DNA from: Proteiniclasticum ruminis DSM 24773
Lineage (GTDB): Bacteria; Bacillota; Clostridia; Clostridiales; Clostridiaceae
Direction of reading: 5' to 3'
Assembly (NCBI RefSeq): GCF_000701905.1
Contig: NZ_JNKC01000005.1
Coordinates: 186,001-250,000 of the forward strand
Length of the DNA: 64,000 nt
The position numbers and the translations under genes are program-made. Shown here piece after piece: positions 1 through 8,113 of this stretch. Each line of letters starts with the position of its first letter. Position 1 is the first letter of the stretch. The notes under the pieces are model-generated. The model was not told the origin of the DNA. It was given only the letters and a program-made list of their open reading frames with translations, and did not search any database.

Positions 1-55
1 ATAAAGGTGGTACCGCGAGTCTTCGTCCTTTTACAGGATGAAGACTCTTTTTTTA
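1..55 (+). promoter_or_regulatory. 3' end of a T-box riboswitch upstream of valS
   Basis: The first bases carry the T-box core (GGTGGTACCGCG, 7-18), the segment that pairs with the acceptor end of uncharged tRNA. It is followed by a hairpin (arms about 18-28 and 38-47) and a T-run to 55, a typical intrinsic terminator. Stem I and the specifier codon lie before the window. Because valS follows, the tRNA sensed is presumably tRNA-Val (inference). Confidence 0.88.
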
Positions 56-136
56 TACACATTTTTCAGTATGCATATAGCTATGTTTGTACATTTTCTG
101 TCCATGTGGGACAGAGGAATTCACTAGGAGGAAATT

Positions 137-2773
137 ATGGAAAAGAAAAATCTCAACACAACGTACAACCCAAAGGATTTTGAGAAAAGAATCTATGAAC
201 ACTGGCTGAAGAAGGACTACTTCACAGCCAAGGTGAATCCGGATAAAAAACCGTACACCATTGTGATGCCACCACCAAATATCACAGGAAAACTGCACAT
301 GGGTCATGCGCTGGATCTCACACTTCAGGATATGCTCATCAGATTCAAGAGAATGCAGGGTTTTGAGACCTTATGGCTTCCCGGAGAAGATCATGCATCC
401 ATTGCCACAGAGGTCCGGGTGGAAAATGAGCTTCTGAAAGAAGGCATCGTAAAAAAAGAAATCGGCCGAGAAGCTTTCCTCGAAAAGGTCTATGAATGGT
501 CCGAAGAATATCGCGGAAAGATCAGAGATCAAGTTAAGAAACTGGGTTCTTCCTGTGATTTCACAAGAGAAGCCTTCACCATGGATGATAATCTTTCCAG
601 AGCAGTCCGTGAGGTTTTTGTAAAGCTGTATAATGATGGGCTGATCTACCGTGGAGACAGAATCACCAACTGGTGTCCAAAGTGCCAGACAGCTCTTTCA
701 GATGCAGAAATTGAATATGTGGAGACACAAGGCAACTTCTGGCATTTCAGATATCCTCTGACAGATGGAACTGGATACCTGGTCATTGCCACCACAAGAC
801 CGGAAACCATGCTGGGCGATACGGCTGTTGCTGTTCATCCAGAGGATGAACGGTTCCAGCACCTGGTTGGAAAAACCCTCACACTGCCCCTCATGAACCG
901 GATCATTCCCATTGTGGCTGATGAGTATGTAGACAAGGAGTTTGGAACAGGTTGCGTAAAGATTACGCCCGCCCATGATCCTAATGACTTCCATGTAGGT
1001 GCCAGACATCATCTGGAAGCCATTAAAGTACTGGATGACCGTGGTGTTGTCAACGAACTGGGCGGAAAATACCAAGGAATGGACAGATATGAAGCAAGAA
1101 AAGCCATTGTCAAGGACATGGAAGAACTTGGTCTTTTGGAAAAAATCCAGCCTCATGTTCATAACGTGAATACCCATGACCGATGCGGAACAGTCATCGA
1201 ACCTATCATGTCCAAACAGTGGTACGTAGAGATGAAGCCTCTGGCAGGACCTGCCATTGAAGCGGTAAAATCAAGAAAAACAAACTTTGTCCCAGAACGT
1301 TTTGAGAAAACATATTTCCACTGGCTGGAGAATATTCAGGACTGGTGTATTTCCAGACAGCTGTGGTGGGGACATCGAATTCCAGTCTGGTACTGTGATG
1401 ACTGCCATGAAATCAATGTATCCAATGATGCTCCTACTTCCTGCAAAAAATGCGGAAGCACAAATCTCAGAGAAGAGGAAGATGTGCTGGATACCTGGTT
1501 CAGTTCTGCTCTATGGCCATTTTCCACACTGGGATGGCCCAATGAAACAGAAGATCTCAAATATTTCTATCCAACATCGACCCTGGTCACCGGGTATGAT
1601 ATCATTCCATTCTGGGTCATGAGAATGATGTTCTCCGGACTTTACAACATGAAGGAGATCCCATTTGATACTGTCTTTATTCATGGTATCGTGAGAGATT
1701 CCCAGGGCAGAAAGATGAGTAAGTCCTTAGGCAACGGCGTGGATCCGCTTCTCACCATCGATGAGTATGGTGCAGACGCCTTGAGATTCATGCTGATTAC
1801 AGGAAATGCACCTGGAAGCGACATCCGTTTCTACCCTGAACGTGTAGAAGCCGCAAGAAACTTTGCCAATAAACTATGGAATGCTTCCAGATTTGTACTC
1901 ATGAACCTGGATGACACCCTGCTTGAAACCTATAAAGACAGCGAGAACTACAGCTTGGCTGACCGCTGGATCCTGTCCAAGATGAATCATCTGATCGAGG
2001 AAGTCACGGAGAACTTTGAAAAGTTCGAGCTTGGCATTGCTCTGGCAAAAGTCTATGACTTTATCTGGAATGAGCTTTGTGACTGGTATATCGAACTGGT
2101 GAAACCAGTATTCTATAATGGAACCGATGAGGAGAAGGGAATCAGCTACCGCGTAATCCGCGAAGTGCTCATCAAATCCTTGAAGCTTCTTCATCCAACC
2201 ATGCCTTTTATCACTGAAGAGATCTACTCCTTCCTGAACGATGAAGAAACCATCATGAAGGCACCATGGCCAGAAGCAGAGAAAATGTTCATGGATCCTG
2301 CCATTGAAGACACCATGAGTGGAATCATTGAAGCCATCAAGAGCATCCGAAATCTCCGAGCTGAAATGAACGTGCCAAATAAGAGAAAGACCATGCTGAA
2401 CATTCTGCCAAACAGCGGAAAGGAAGAGGCCTTCAAAAGCTCAAGAGACTACCTGATGAAGCTTGCTTATGCAGAGGACATCACCTTACTTGAGAAAGCT
2501 CCTGAAGAAGAGGGCAGCGTAACTCTCGTCACGTCTACGGCGAAAATCTATATTCCGCTTTTGGATCTTGTGGACAGAGAAAAAGAACTGGAACGTCTCG
2601 AAAAAGAAAAACAGAAACTGCAGTCTGAAATCGAGCGCGTCAGCAAAAAACTGAACAACGAAAAATTCCTGGCCAATGCAAAAGAAGATGTGGTTCAGGA
2701 AGAGAGAGCCAAAGGGGAGAAGTACCAGTCCATGCTGGACGCGGTCCTTGAAAGAATTGGCGCTTTAAGCTAA
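137..2773 (+). CDS. valS: Valyl-tRNA synthetase
   Basis: Class Ia aminoacyl-tRNA synthetase of 878 aa that charges tRNA-Val in the cytoplasm and edits mischarged threonine. The HIGH signature is HMGH near residue 54, inside PPPNITGKLHMGHALD. The KMSKS loop (GRKMSKSLGNG) lies near residue 525. The CP1 editing domain lies between them (TTRPETMLGDTAVAVHP), and zinc-type CxxC pairs are present (NWCPKC, WYCDDCHE, SCKKCG). The last ~70 residues are the charged coiled-coil tRNA-binding arm typical of ValRS. Length is normal for the family. The ATG start follows a clear AGGAGGAAATT site. Expression is probably controlled by the T-box immediately upstream. folC follows, as in many Firmicutes, but here with its own promoter. 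Confidence 0.98.
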   Translation: MEKKNLNTTYNPKDFEKRIYEHWLKKDYFTAKVNPDKKPYTIVMPPPNITGKLHMGHALDLTLQDMLIRFKRMQGFETLWLPGEDHASIATEVRVENELLKEGIVKKEIGREAFLEKVYEWSEEYRGKIRDQVKKLGSSCDFTREAFTMDDNLSRAVREVFVKLYNDGLIYRGDRITNWCPKCQTALSDAEIEYVETQGNFWHFRYPLTDGTGYLVIATTRPETMLGDTAVAVHPEDERFQHLVGKTLTLPLMNRIIPIVADEYVDKEFGTGCVKITPAHDPNDFHVGARHHLEAIKVLDDRGVVNELGGKYQGMDRYEARKAIVKDMEELGLLEKIQPHVHNVNTHDRCGTVIEPIMSKQWYVEMKPLAGPAIEAVKSRKTNFVPERFEKTYFHWLENIQDWCISRQLWWGHRIPVWYCDDCHEINVSNDAPTSCKKCGSTNLREEEDVLDTWFSSALWPFSTLGWPNETEDLKYFYPTSTLVTGYDIIPFWVMRMMFSGLYNMKEIPFDTVFIHGIVRDSQGRKMSKSLGNGVDPLLTIDEYGADALRFMLITGNAPGSDIRFYPERVEAARNFANKLWNASRFVLMNLDDTLLETYKDSENYSLADRWILSKMNHLIEEVTENFEKFELGIALAKVYDFIWNELCDWYIELVKPVFYNGTDEEKGISYRVIREVLIKSLKLLHPTMPFITEEIYSFLNDEETIMKAPWPEAEKMFMDPAIEDTMSGIIEAIKSIRNLRAEMNVPNKRKTMLNILPNSGKEEAFKSSRDYLMKLAYAEDITLLEKAPEEEGSVTLVTSTAKIYIPLLDLVDREKELERLEKEKQKLQSEIERVSKKLNNEKFLANAKEDVVQEERAKGEKYQSMLDAVLERIGALS

Positions 2774-2783
2774 GAACTGGGAG

Positions 2784-2812
2784 GGAAGATGGAAACATCT
2801 TCCTTCTTCTTG
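2784..2812 (+). terminator. Intrinsic terminator after valS
   Basis: GGAAGATG-gaaa-CATCTTCC forms a perfect 8-bp hairpin with a GNRA-like loop. It is followed by a T/C-rich rather than pure-T tail, so termination may be partial. Confidence 0.65.
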
Positions 2813-2837
2813 ATTCTATGGCAGAGTTCATTATAAT
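2810..2837 (+). promoter_or_regulatory. Sigma-A-type promoter for folC
   Basis: TTGATT (2810-2815), a 16-nt spacer and TATAAT (2832-2837), directly upstream of the folC ribosome-binding site. The -35 box overlaps the tail of the valS terminator. Confidence 0.65.
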
Positions 2838-2863
2838 AGAGATAGAAAAATGGAAGGAATTTG

Positions 2864-4183
2864 GTGAACACCTTGAATTATCAGGAAACATTACAGAATC
2901 TGCATAGTATTCCTAGAAGAAAAAAAGAAAATGATCTGAAGAGAATGGAGAGGTTCATGGAACTTCTTGGTAATCCACAGAACACGCTGCGATGTGTTCA
3001 TGTGGCAGGCACAAATGGAAAAGGATCCGTCTCCAAAATGATTGCACACAGCCTCACCACCAGCGGATATACGGCTGGACTGTTCACGTCACCTTATATC
3101 ATTGAATTCAGAGAAAGAATTGCTGTAAATGGAGACTTGATCAAAGAAGAAGAAGTTATTGAATACTACAGCATCGTCCAAAAAGGCATTGAAACTCTTC
3201 TACAGGAAGACTTCGGTCATCCTTCGGAATTTGAAGTGGTCACTGCCATGGCTTTCATGTACTTCAAAGAAAAAAATGTGGATATCTGCGTCATAGAGGT
3301 TGGAATAGGAGGGCGATACGATGCCACCAATGTGCTCTTTCCCATATTATCGGTGATCACTTCCATTTCCAAGGACCATGTGAGTCAGCTGGGAGACACG
3401 CTTCGTGAAATCGCCTTCCATAAAGCTGGCATCATAAAATCAGCTCCAGTGATTGCTTCCTCACAAAAACAAGAAGTCAGAGAGGTACTCGACAGTGCTG
3501 CGGCTGAAAAGAAAACAGACATCACTTTCATCGAACCGGCCATGTATGAATTTTTAGAACTGGAAGGATCCAAACAAAAAATCTGTCTTCGGATGGATGG
3601 CATTCCGCCTTTTACTGTGAGACTGAATCTTCTTGGCACCTATCAGCTGGAGAATGCAGCCACTTCAGTGAAAGCTCTGCTGACACTTCAAAAGTCAGGC
3701 TACCAAAAGCTGACTGTGGAATCCATAAAAAAATCACTGGAAACAGTGACTTGGATTGGCCGAATGGAGGTCGTTCATACGACACCTTTCACCATTATGG
3801 ATGGGGCTCATAATGAGGATGGAGCATCTCGGCTCGTGGAAAGTATCCAGTCCTATTTCCCCCAACAAAGAATTTTGCTTCTGCTGGGCATGCTGAAAGA
3901 TAAGGATGTATCAGCCGTCACAAAGCTCCTTGCAGGGGCTGCAGCAATATGCTATCTTCATACACCAGATGATTTCCGGGCACTTCCAGAGACGGAACTG
4001 GCGTCTTATATTCCACCTGGAAAACCATACTTTCTTCGCCATACAGTGGAAGAAGCCTATAAAAAAGCTGTGGAGGACTTTACGGAAGGAGATCTTATCC
4101 TCTCCACAGGCTCACTCTACACCATCGGAGATATGAGGACCGCTGTAGAGAATACTTGGAAAGCGGACACGAAATCAGTTTAA
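2864..4183 (+). CDS. folC: Folylpolyglutamate synthase / dihydrofolate synthase
   Basis: Mur-ligase-like ATP-dependent enzyme that adds glutamate to dihydropteroate and reduced folates. The P-loop GTNGKGSVSK is near residue 48. The Mur-family central region includes EVGIGGRYDATN, and the C-terminal domain has MDGAHNEDG and LLLGMLKDKD. At about 439 aa the length is normal. Start choice: a TTG at 2861 also opens the frame, but it sits only 3 nt from GGAAGG, so the GTG at 2864 is better spaced. The gene has its own promoter and ends in a terminator shared with the convergent DUF4364 gene. Confidence 0.95.
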   Translation: MNTLNYQETLQNLHSIPRRKKENDLKRMERFMELLGNPQNTLRCVHVAGTNGKGSVSKMIAHSLTTSGYTAGLFTSPYIIEFRERIAVNGDLIKEEEVIEYYSIVQKGIETLLQEDFGHPSEFEVVTAMAFMYFKEKNVDICVIEVGIGGRYDATNVLFPILSVITSISKDHVSQLGDTLREIAFHKAGIIKSAPVIASSQKQEVREVLDSAAAEKKTDITFIEPAMYEFLELEGSKQKICLRMDGIPPFTVRLNLLGTYQLENAATSVKALLTLQKSGYQKLTVESIKKSLETVTWIGRMEVVHTTPFTIMDGAHNEDGASRLVESIQSYFPQQRILLLLGMLKDKDVSAVTKLLAGAAAICYLHTPDDFRALPETELASYIPPGKPYFLRHTVEEAYKKAVEDFTEGDLILSTGSLYTIGDMRTAVENTWKADTKSV

Positions 4184-4190
4184 AACGAGT

Positions 4191-4234
4191 AAAGTCCGGA
4201 GGAATACAGTCATGCTGCTTCCTCCGGACTTTTT
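4191..4234. terminator. Bidirectional terminator between folC and the DUF4364 gene
   Basis: AAAGTCCGGAGGAA and TTCCTCCGGACTTT form a perfect 14-bp stem around a 14-nt loop, with T-runs on both strands. It serves two convergent genes. Confidence 0.88.
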
Positions 4235-4759
4235 CTACTGTCCTTTTTTACTGAGCTCCTTATAAAGAAGTTCATAAATCTTTGTAGACTCTTTCTTCCA
4301 GGTCTGAACGGATTTTTCTGCTGTCTCTTTCGTTGGCACTATCATACTGATCCGTATCAGCTCATCTTTGTTTTCAAAGGCACTCAATATCACCTGGAAG
4401 GCGCCGTGAGGACCTTCACTGATTTCATGAGTAATGGTGGTCTCCCGGATTAAATGGTTGATGTTTTCAGTGAGGTACGTATCGATGACCTTTTTCTTCC
4501 GGTCTGGAATCCTGTCCTGAAACATACCAAGAACACTTTTTCCCTGATCTGAAATCACCACTGCTTCCTTGTCATGAACAACATCCAGAAGCACCAGTCC
4601 AGTCTTTATGAGTTCTTCAATGTACTGCTGCAGTTCAAAATAATTGATGTACATGCATTCCAGAATAATATTTGAAAACTGAGTTTTCGTAAGAATCAGT
4701 TTAGACTGATTCAATGTATACAAAATGAGTAGTTTATTCTCTGCTAAAGCGTTGTCCAT
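4235..4759 (-). CDS. DUF4364 family protein, probable winged-helix regulator
   Basis: 174-aa protein starting MDNALAENKLLILYTLNQS. The N-terminal ~75 residues look like a winged-helix DNA-binding domain (LTKTQFSNIILE, then NYFELQQYIEELIKTGLV). This matches my recollection of the Firmicutes family DUF4364, whose function is not established. The frame stays open well upstream, but the start at 4759 has a strong AGGAGGA site 4-10 nt before it and the upstream part reads as non-coding. It is divergent from the SSB-like gene, and a palindrome in the shared intergenic region could be an operator (inference). Own promoter at 4784-4812. Confidence 0.82.
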   Translation of the reverse strand: MDNALAENKLLILYTLNQSKLILTKTQFSNIILECMYINYFELQQYIEELIKTGLVLLDVVHDKEAVVISDQGKSVLGMFQDRIPDRKKKVIDTYLTENINHLIRETTITHEISEGPHGAFQVILSAFENKDELIRISMIVPTKETAEKSVQTWKKESTKIYELLYKELSKKGQ

Positions 4760-4783
4760 AATCTCCTCCTTAACACTATTTCC

Positions 4784-4812
4784 ATGATACTCAAAAAACA
4801 CGGTCATGACAA
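4784..4812 (-). promoter_or_regulatory. Promoter for the DUF4364 gene
   Basis: On the minus strand, TTGTCA (4812-4807), a 17-nt spacer and TATCAT (4789-4784), 25 nt upstream of the start codon. Confidence 0.6.
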
Positions 4813-4875
4813 CTGCAAAAGTATGAGAAGCCTTTGTGAAATAATTCCATATTTTTATGATATATTTCAGAGATG

Positions 4876-4905
4876 ACTTGTAATCGAATACAAGTTTGTT
4901 ATAAT
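4876..4905 (+). promoter_or_regulatory. Promoter of the SSB-like gene with overlapping palindrome
   Basis: TTGTAA (4878-4883), a 16-nt spacer and TATAAT (4900-4905). The inverted repeat ACTTGTA-N6-TACAAGT (4876-4895) covers the -35 box and most of the spacer, the position expected of a repressor operator. Confidence 0.65.
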
Positions 4906-4964
4906 TAAATGTAGAACTTTTACAAAAGTGACATGTATATGGAACAAATGGGGGGAATTGCAAC

Positions 4965-5645
4965 TTGGAAGAAACAAATGATAACATTGTCATCCTGGAA
5001 GGTCTTTTTGTACAGCCACCTGAATTCAGCCATGAGCTCTTTGGGGAAGAGTTCTATACCGGATTATTCTCTGTAAACCGGTTAAGTGATTCAAAGGATA
5101 TTTTAAACATAACCATATCCAAGAAGCTGCTGCCTGAGAACGACAGCCTCCTGGAACAATACACGAAAATCACCGGGCAGCTCAGAAGCTACAACAAGGT
5201 GGTCGGATCAAAAAACAAACTGCTCCTCACTGTCTTTGCCAGAGATCTTGAATTTCCGGAACTCCATGCAGAAGAGCCCAATCTCATAGAGCTCACAGGA
5301 TATATCTGCAAGGATCCCATCTATAGGATGACACCATTTGGCAGAGAAATTACTGATTTATTGCTGGCTGTGAACAGACAGTTCAATAAGACAGACTATA
5401 TTCCAGTCATTGCCTGGGGGCGGAATGCGAAGTACACGAAAAACATGCAGGTAGGGGATATGCTGAAAATCACAGGAAGGCTCCAATCCCGAGGATACAC
5501 AAAAACCTATCCGGATGGACGGACGGAAGATAAAATTGCCTATGAGGTTTCATCATCTTCCATACAGAAAGTGTATTCTGTAAACGATTTATCCGAAAAA
5601 GATGAGGATTCTGAAGAGAATGATAAAAATCTGAATATATCATAA
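4965..5645 (+). CDS. SSB-like protein with two OB folds
   Basis: 226-aa protein resembling single-stranded DNA-binding proteins. The C-terminal half (residues ~105-200) has the SSB pattern: NLIELTGYICKDPIYRMTP, then ITDLLLAVNR, YIPVIAWGRNAKYTKNM and VGDMLKITGRLQSRGYTK. The N-terminal half looks like a second, more diverged OB fold (ITGQLRSYNK). The tail is acidic but lacks the DDDIPF-type tip of housekeeping SSB, so it is probably a specialised paralogue. The start is a TTG behind GGGGGG; no better start is seen. It may act in competence or repair, but the sequence does not decide this. Expression is probably set by the palindrome-bearing promoter upstream. Confidence 0.8.
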   Translation: MEETNDNIVILEGLFVQPPEFSHELFGEEFYTGLFSVNRLSDSKDILNITISKKLLPENDSLLEQYTKITGQLRSYNKVVGSKNKLLLTVFARDLEFPELHAEEPNLIELTGYICKDPIYRMTPFGREITDLLLAVNRQFNKTDYIPVIAWGRNAKYTKNMQVGDMLKITGRLQSRGYTKTYPDGRTEDKIAYEVSSSSIQKVYSVNDLSEKDEDSEENDKNLNIS

Positions 5646-5653
5646 TTTCCATA

Positions 5654-5681
5654 TTGACATCCTTTCTAATGAGCCTATAAT
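5654..5681 (+). promoter_or_regulatory. Strong sigma-A promoter for the small membrane protein
   Basis: Consensus TTGACA (5654-5659), 16-nt spacer, consensus TATAAT (5676-5681), placed 30 nt before the ATG of the 55-aa ORF. Confidence 0.75.
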
Positions 5682-5711
5682 TACATATTATAGACGAATA
5701 GAGGGATATTT

Positions 5712-5879
5712 ATGGATAAAAGCTTACTTCTATTCCAAGGCGTAGTGATACTTCTGATGCTTTTTGCAGCTGTACTTTTCATCCTGGATCAGGCCTATCT
5801 GCAAGGCATCCTGTATATCGCCATTGGTTTTGTATTTCTGGTTTATTCCCTGGCAGGGAGAAAAAAGAAATCTCAATAG
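5712..5879 (+). CDS. Small two-helix membrane protein, 55 aa
   Basis: Short ORF beginning MDKSLLLFQGVVILLMLF and ending LAGRKKKSQ. Two hydrophobic segments (about residues 5-24 and 31-48) flank a short polar turn, and the C-terminus is basic, suggesting a membrane hairpin with a cytoplasmic tail. No family is recognised. It is supported by a consensus promoter 30 nt upstream, a GAGGGA ribosome-binding site and an immediate intrinsic terminator, so it looks like an independent one-gene transcript rather than a chance ORF. Confidence 0.72.
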   Translation: MDKSLLLFQGVVILLMLFAAVLFILDQAYLQGILYIAIGFVFLVYSLAGRKKKSQ

Positions 5880-5892
5880 CATACCTGATTAA

Positions 5893-5917
5893 GACTGCTG
5901 AACAGCAGTCTTTTTTT
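5893..5917 (+). terminator. Intrinsic terminator of the small membrane protein gene
   Basis: GACTGCTG-aa-CAGCAGTC followed by seven T residues. The two-base loop implies that the inner base pairs open in practice. Confidence 0.82.
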
Positions 5918-6009
5918 GCACTTCTTACACGCTAGGATAAAACTGTGATTTATGATAAAATACTAGAATCATAACTGCATATAGTAATGTTGGAAGGAAC
6001 TGTGATGAA

Positions 6010-6750
6010 ATGGAAAGTTATCATGATTTTTCAAGAATTTATGATATGCTGATTCAGGAAGATATCTGCTATGAGGAGATTGCATCCTATATTTTAGGAC
6101 GCGTAGAGAAGAAAAACCGTTATCTGGACCTTGGATGCGGCACAGGCACATTATCGATTCTCATTGCCAGACATTTTCAGGAAACCTATCTTGTGGATCT
6201 GTCACCGGATATGCTTACTGAAGCAGTGTCAAAATTCACCGATGCCGGATTGCACCATAAAGCCTATGCCCTGTCCATGGACGAGATTGATTTCAGGAAA
6301 GAGTTTGATCTGGTCACCTCATCCATCGATGCGCTTAATTATCTTCTGGAGGAAAACCAGGTACAAGAGGTGTTCAAGAAGGTGTTTGCCCATCTCACAG
6401 CAGATGGGGTATTTATCTTTGATGTCCAGTCTCCATATAAGATTAAAGAGATTCTCGGAAATAATGACTTTGTATATACTACGGATGATCTGGTCTATAC
6501 GTGGGAAAACTTTCTGGACAATGATACTGTAGAGATGTCATTAAACTTCTTCGTCCCACATGGAGATCTTTATGAACGTATTGAGGAGTTTCATATGGAA
6601 CGGGCATACGAGTCAGATGTTCTGATATCAATGCTGAAAACTGCAGGTTTCCAAAGTATAGAGCTCTATGACAATTATTCAATAAACAAACCGGTGCAAA
6701 CCACAGAACGATGGACGATTATTGCAAGAAAGAGGGAACAAAATGGATAA
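6010..6750 (+). CDS. Class I SAM-dependent methyltransferase
   Basis: 246-aa Rossmann-fold methyltransferase. Motif I is [16 protein letters not shown] near residue 38, followed by the acidic residue of motif II in [11 protein letters not shown]. It resembles the YqeM-like cytoplasmic methyltransferases of Firmicutes; the substrate is unknown. The ATG at 6010 is preceded by GGAAGGA with a slightly long spacer. An ATG at 6005 is closer to it but opens only a very short frame. The 3' end overlaps hslO by 8 nt, so the two genes are probably translationally coupled. Confidence 0.88.
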   Translation: MESYHDFSRIYDMLIQEDICYEEIASYILGRVEKKNRYLDLGCGTGTLSILIARHFQETYLVDLSPDMLTEAVSKFTDAGLHHKAYALSMDEIDFRKEFDLVTSSIDALNYLLEENQVQEVFKKVFAHLTADGVFIFDVQSPYKIKEILGNNDFVYTTDDLVYTWENFLDNDTVEMSLNFFVPHGDLYERIEEFHMERAYESDVLISMLKTAGFQSIELYDNYSINKPVQTTERWTIIARKREQNG

Positions 6751-7627
6751 ATTGATACATGCAATGGCTAAAGAAGGCAGCGTTAGAATTATTGCTGCTG
6801 AGACGACTGCGCTCGTGAATGAGGCAGTGAAAAACCACAATACGATGCCTACCGCAACCGCTGCTTACGGAAGAATGCTAACCGCTGGTGCAATGATGGG
6901 TTCTATGCTGAAAGGAGAACAGGACTCTGTCACCGTTCAGATAAACGGTGGCGGTATCTCTGGTGGCATTCTCATCACTGGGCGTTCCGAGGGACGGGTA
7001 AAAGGGTATATTGTGAATCCCGATGCGGATATGGTGCACAATGACCTTGGAAAGCTCAATGTTTCCGGAATTATTGGTCTGGATGGAAAACTCACGGTAA
7101 TCACAGATTTGGGAATGAAAGAGCCCTATGTGAGCTCTGTCCCCATCTATACTGGAGAAATCGCAGAAGATCTGGCCTATTACTATACTGTCTCTGAGCA
7201 GACTCCGTCTGCTGTGGCTTTAGGCGTTCTCGTGGACGTAGACGGCAGTGTAATGAAGTCCGGAGGCTTTATCATACAGATGATGCCCGGTGCGGATGAA
7301 ATGCTGGCGGACCTCATCACGTATCGCTTAGAGGAAATCCCAAGCTTGACCACACTGCTTCGTGATGGAAATTCCATTCTCGAAGTGCTTCAGTTTATTT
7401 TCGAAGACATGGACCTTCAGGTTCTCACAGAAGGCACACCTGTCCTTTATTGCGACTGTTCAAGAGATAGAGTGGAAAAAGCATTCCTCTCCATTGGGGA
7501 AGAAGAACTGACAAAGCTTTATGACGAAAATAAGGAAGAAGAACTGGTCTGCCATTTCTGCAACAAAAAGTATAACTTCACCCATATAGATATTGGAAAT
7601 CTTCTTCAAGAGATCAGAAAGCACTAG
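6743..7627 (+). CDS. hslO: Redox-regulated holdase chaperone Hsp33
   Basis: 294-aa cytoplasmic chaperone activated by disulfide formation under oxidative stress. The four zinc-binding cysteines are present as CDC (near 237/239) and CHFC (near 270/273) in the C-terminal redox switch. The N-terminal domain has the family [16 protein letters not shown] region. The frame extends back to a TTG at 6722, but the ATG at 6743 follows GAGGGAA at proper spacing and begins [12 protein letters not shown], like other Hsp33 proteins. It overlaps the upstream methyltransferase gene. An oxidative-stress chaperone suits an anaerobe. Confidence 0.95.
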   Translation: MDKLIHAMAKEGSVRIIAAETTALVNEAVKNHNTMPTATAAYGRMLTAGAMMGSMLKGEQDSVTVQINGGGISGGILITGRSEGRVKGYIVNPDADMVHNDLGKLNVSGIIGLDGKLTVITDLGMKEPYVSSVPIYTGEIAEDLAYYYTVSEQTPSAVALGVLVDVDGSVMKSGGFIIQMMPGADEMLADLITYRLEEIPSLTTLLRDGNSILEVLQFIFEDMDLQVLTEGTPVLYCDCSRDRVEKAFLSIGEEELTKLYDENKEEELVCHFCNKKYNFTHIDIGNLLQEIRKH

Positions 7628-7638
7628 GAGCGGGACCC

Positions 7639-7705
7639 TGTTCCTGAATATTGATGCAGTATTTTGAAACCCTTTAACTCAAAAAAAGAGTACGCTTCAG
7701 GAACA
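7639..7705 (+). repeat. 10-bp inverted repeat in the hslO-hup intergenic region
   Basis: TGTTCCTGAA (7639-7648) and TTCAGGAACA (7696-7705) are perfect complements 47 nt apart. No T-run follows, so this is not a standard terminator. A weak promoter for hup (TTGATT 7722-7727, TTTAAT 7745-7750) lies just downstream. The function is unknown; an RNA structure or a binding site are both possible. Confidence 0.5.
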
Positions 7706-7785
7706 AAATCTCGTGAAGCACTTGATTTCTAAGGTGAATTCTGTTTTAATAATCTTTGTGTTCAGAAATAAGGAGGACTATGTAA

Positions 7786-8061
7786 ATGAATAAAGCACAA
7801 CTCGTAACTAAGATTGCAGAAAAAACAAACTTCACCAAAAAGGATTCTGAAAAGGTTCTGAAAGCTACCATCGAGAGCATCGTAGAAGCACTCACAGAAG
7901 GGGATAAGGTACAGCTTTCCGGTTTCGGTACTTTTGAAGTTAAGAATAGAAAAGCTAGGGTAGGAAGAAATCCTAAGACCAACGAAGAGATCCAGATTCC
8001 AGAGTTCAAGCAGCCAGCATTCAGAGCTGGTAAAGACCTCAAGGACATCATCAACAAGTAA
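7786..8061 (+). CDS. hup: HU-family DNA-binding protein
   Basis: 91-aa nucleoid-associated protein starting MNKAQLVTKIAEKTNFTKKD. It has the HU core (VQLSGFGTFEVKNRKARVGRNP, residues ~46-67) and the DNA-contacting beta-arm region (TNEEIQIPEFKQPAFRAGK). Length is exactly typical. It has a strong AAGGAGG ribosome-binding site and is monocistronic, ending at a hairpin terminator shared with the convergent hydA. Confidence 0.97.
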   Translation: MNKAQLVTKIAEKTNFTKKDSEKVLKATIESIVEALTEGDKVQLSGFGTFEVKNRKARVGRNPKTNEEIQIPEFKQPAFRAGKDLKDIINK

Positions 8062-8073
8062 AAAATTCAAAGT

Positions 8074-8100
8074 AAAAGAGCAGCAACCGCTGCTCTTTTT
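8074..8100. terminator. Bidirectional terminator between hup and hydA
   Basis: AAAAGAGCAGC-aacc-GCTGCTCTTTT: a perfect 11-bp stem whose A/T ends supply U-tracts on both strands. Confidence 0.9.
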
Positions 8101-8113
8101 GTCTTTTATTCTT

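Noticed and set aside
698-1177. Minus-strand ORF of 159 aa inside valS
   Set aside because: Antisense shadow of a strongly conserved gene, with no ribosome-binding site or promoter. Similar antisense ORFs over folC, hyd, thrS, pheST, mutS2 and others were dismissed likewise.
6005-6060. Alternative ATG at 6005 upstream of the methyltransferase
   Set aside because: It is nearer to the GGAAGGA site, but its frame stops after about 15 codons, whereas the ATG at 6010 opens the conserved protein.
7639-7705. 6S RNA or another housekeeping ncRNA upstream of hup
   Set aside because: The inverted repeat is suggestive, but length, central bubble and promoter/terminator layout do not match 6S, SRP RNA or tmRNA as I know them.
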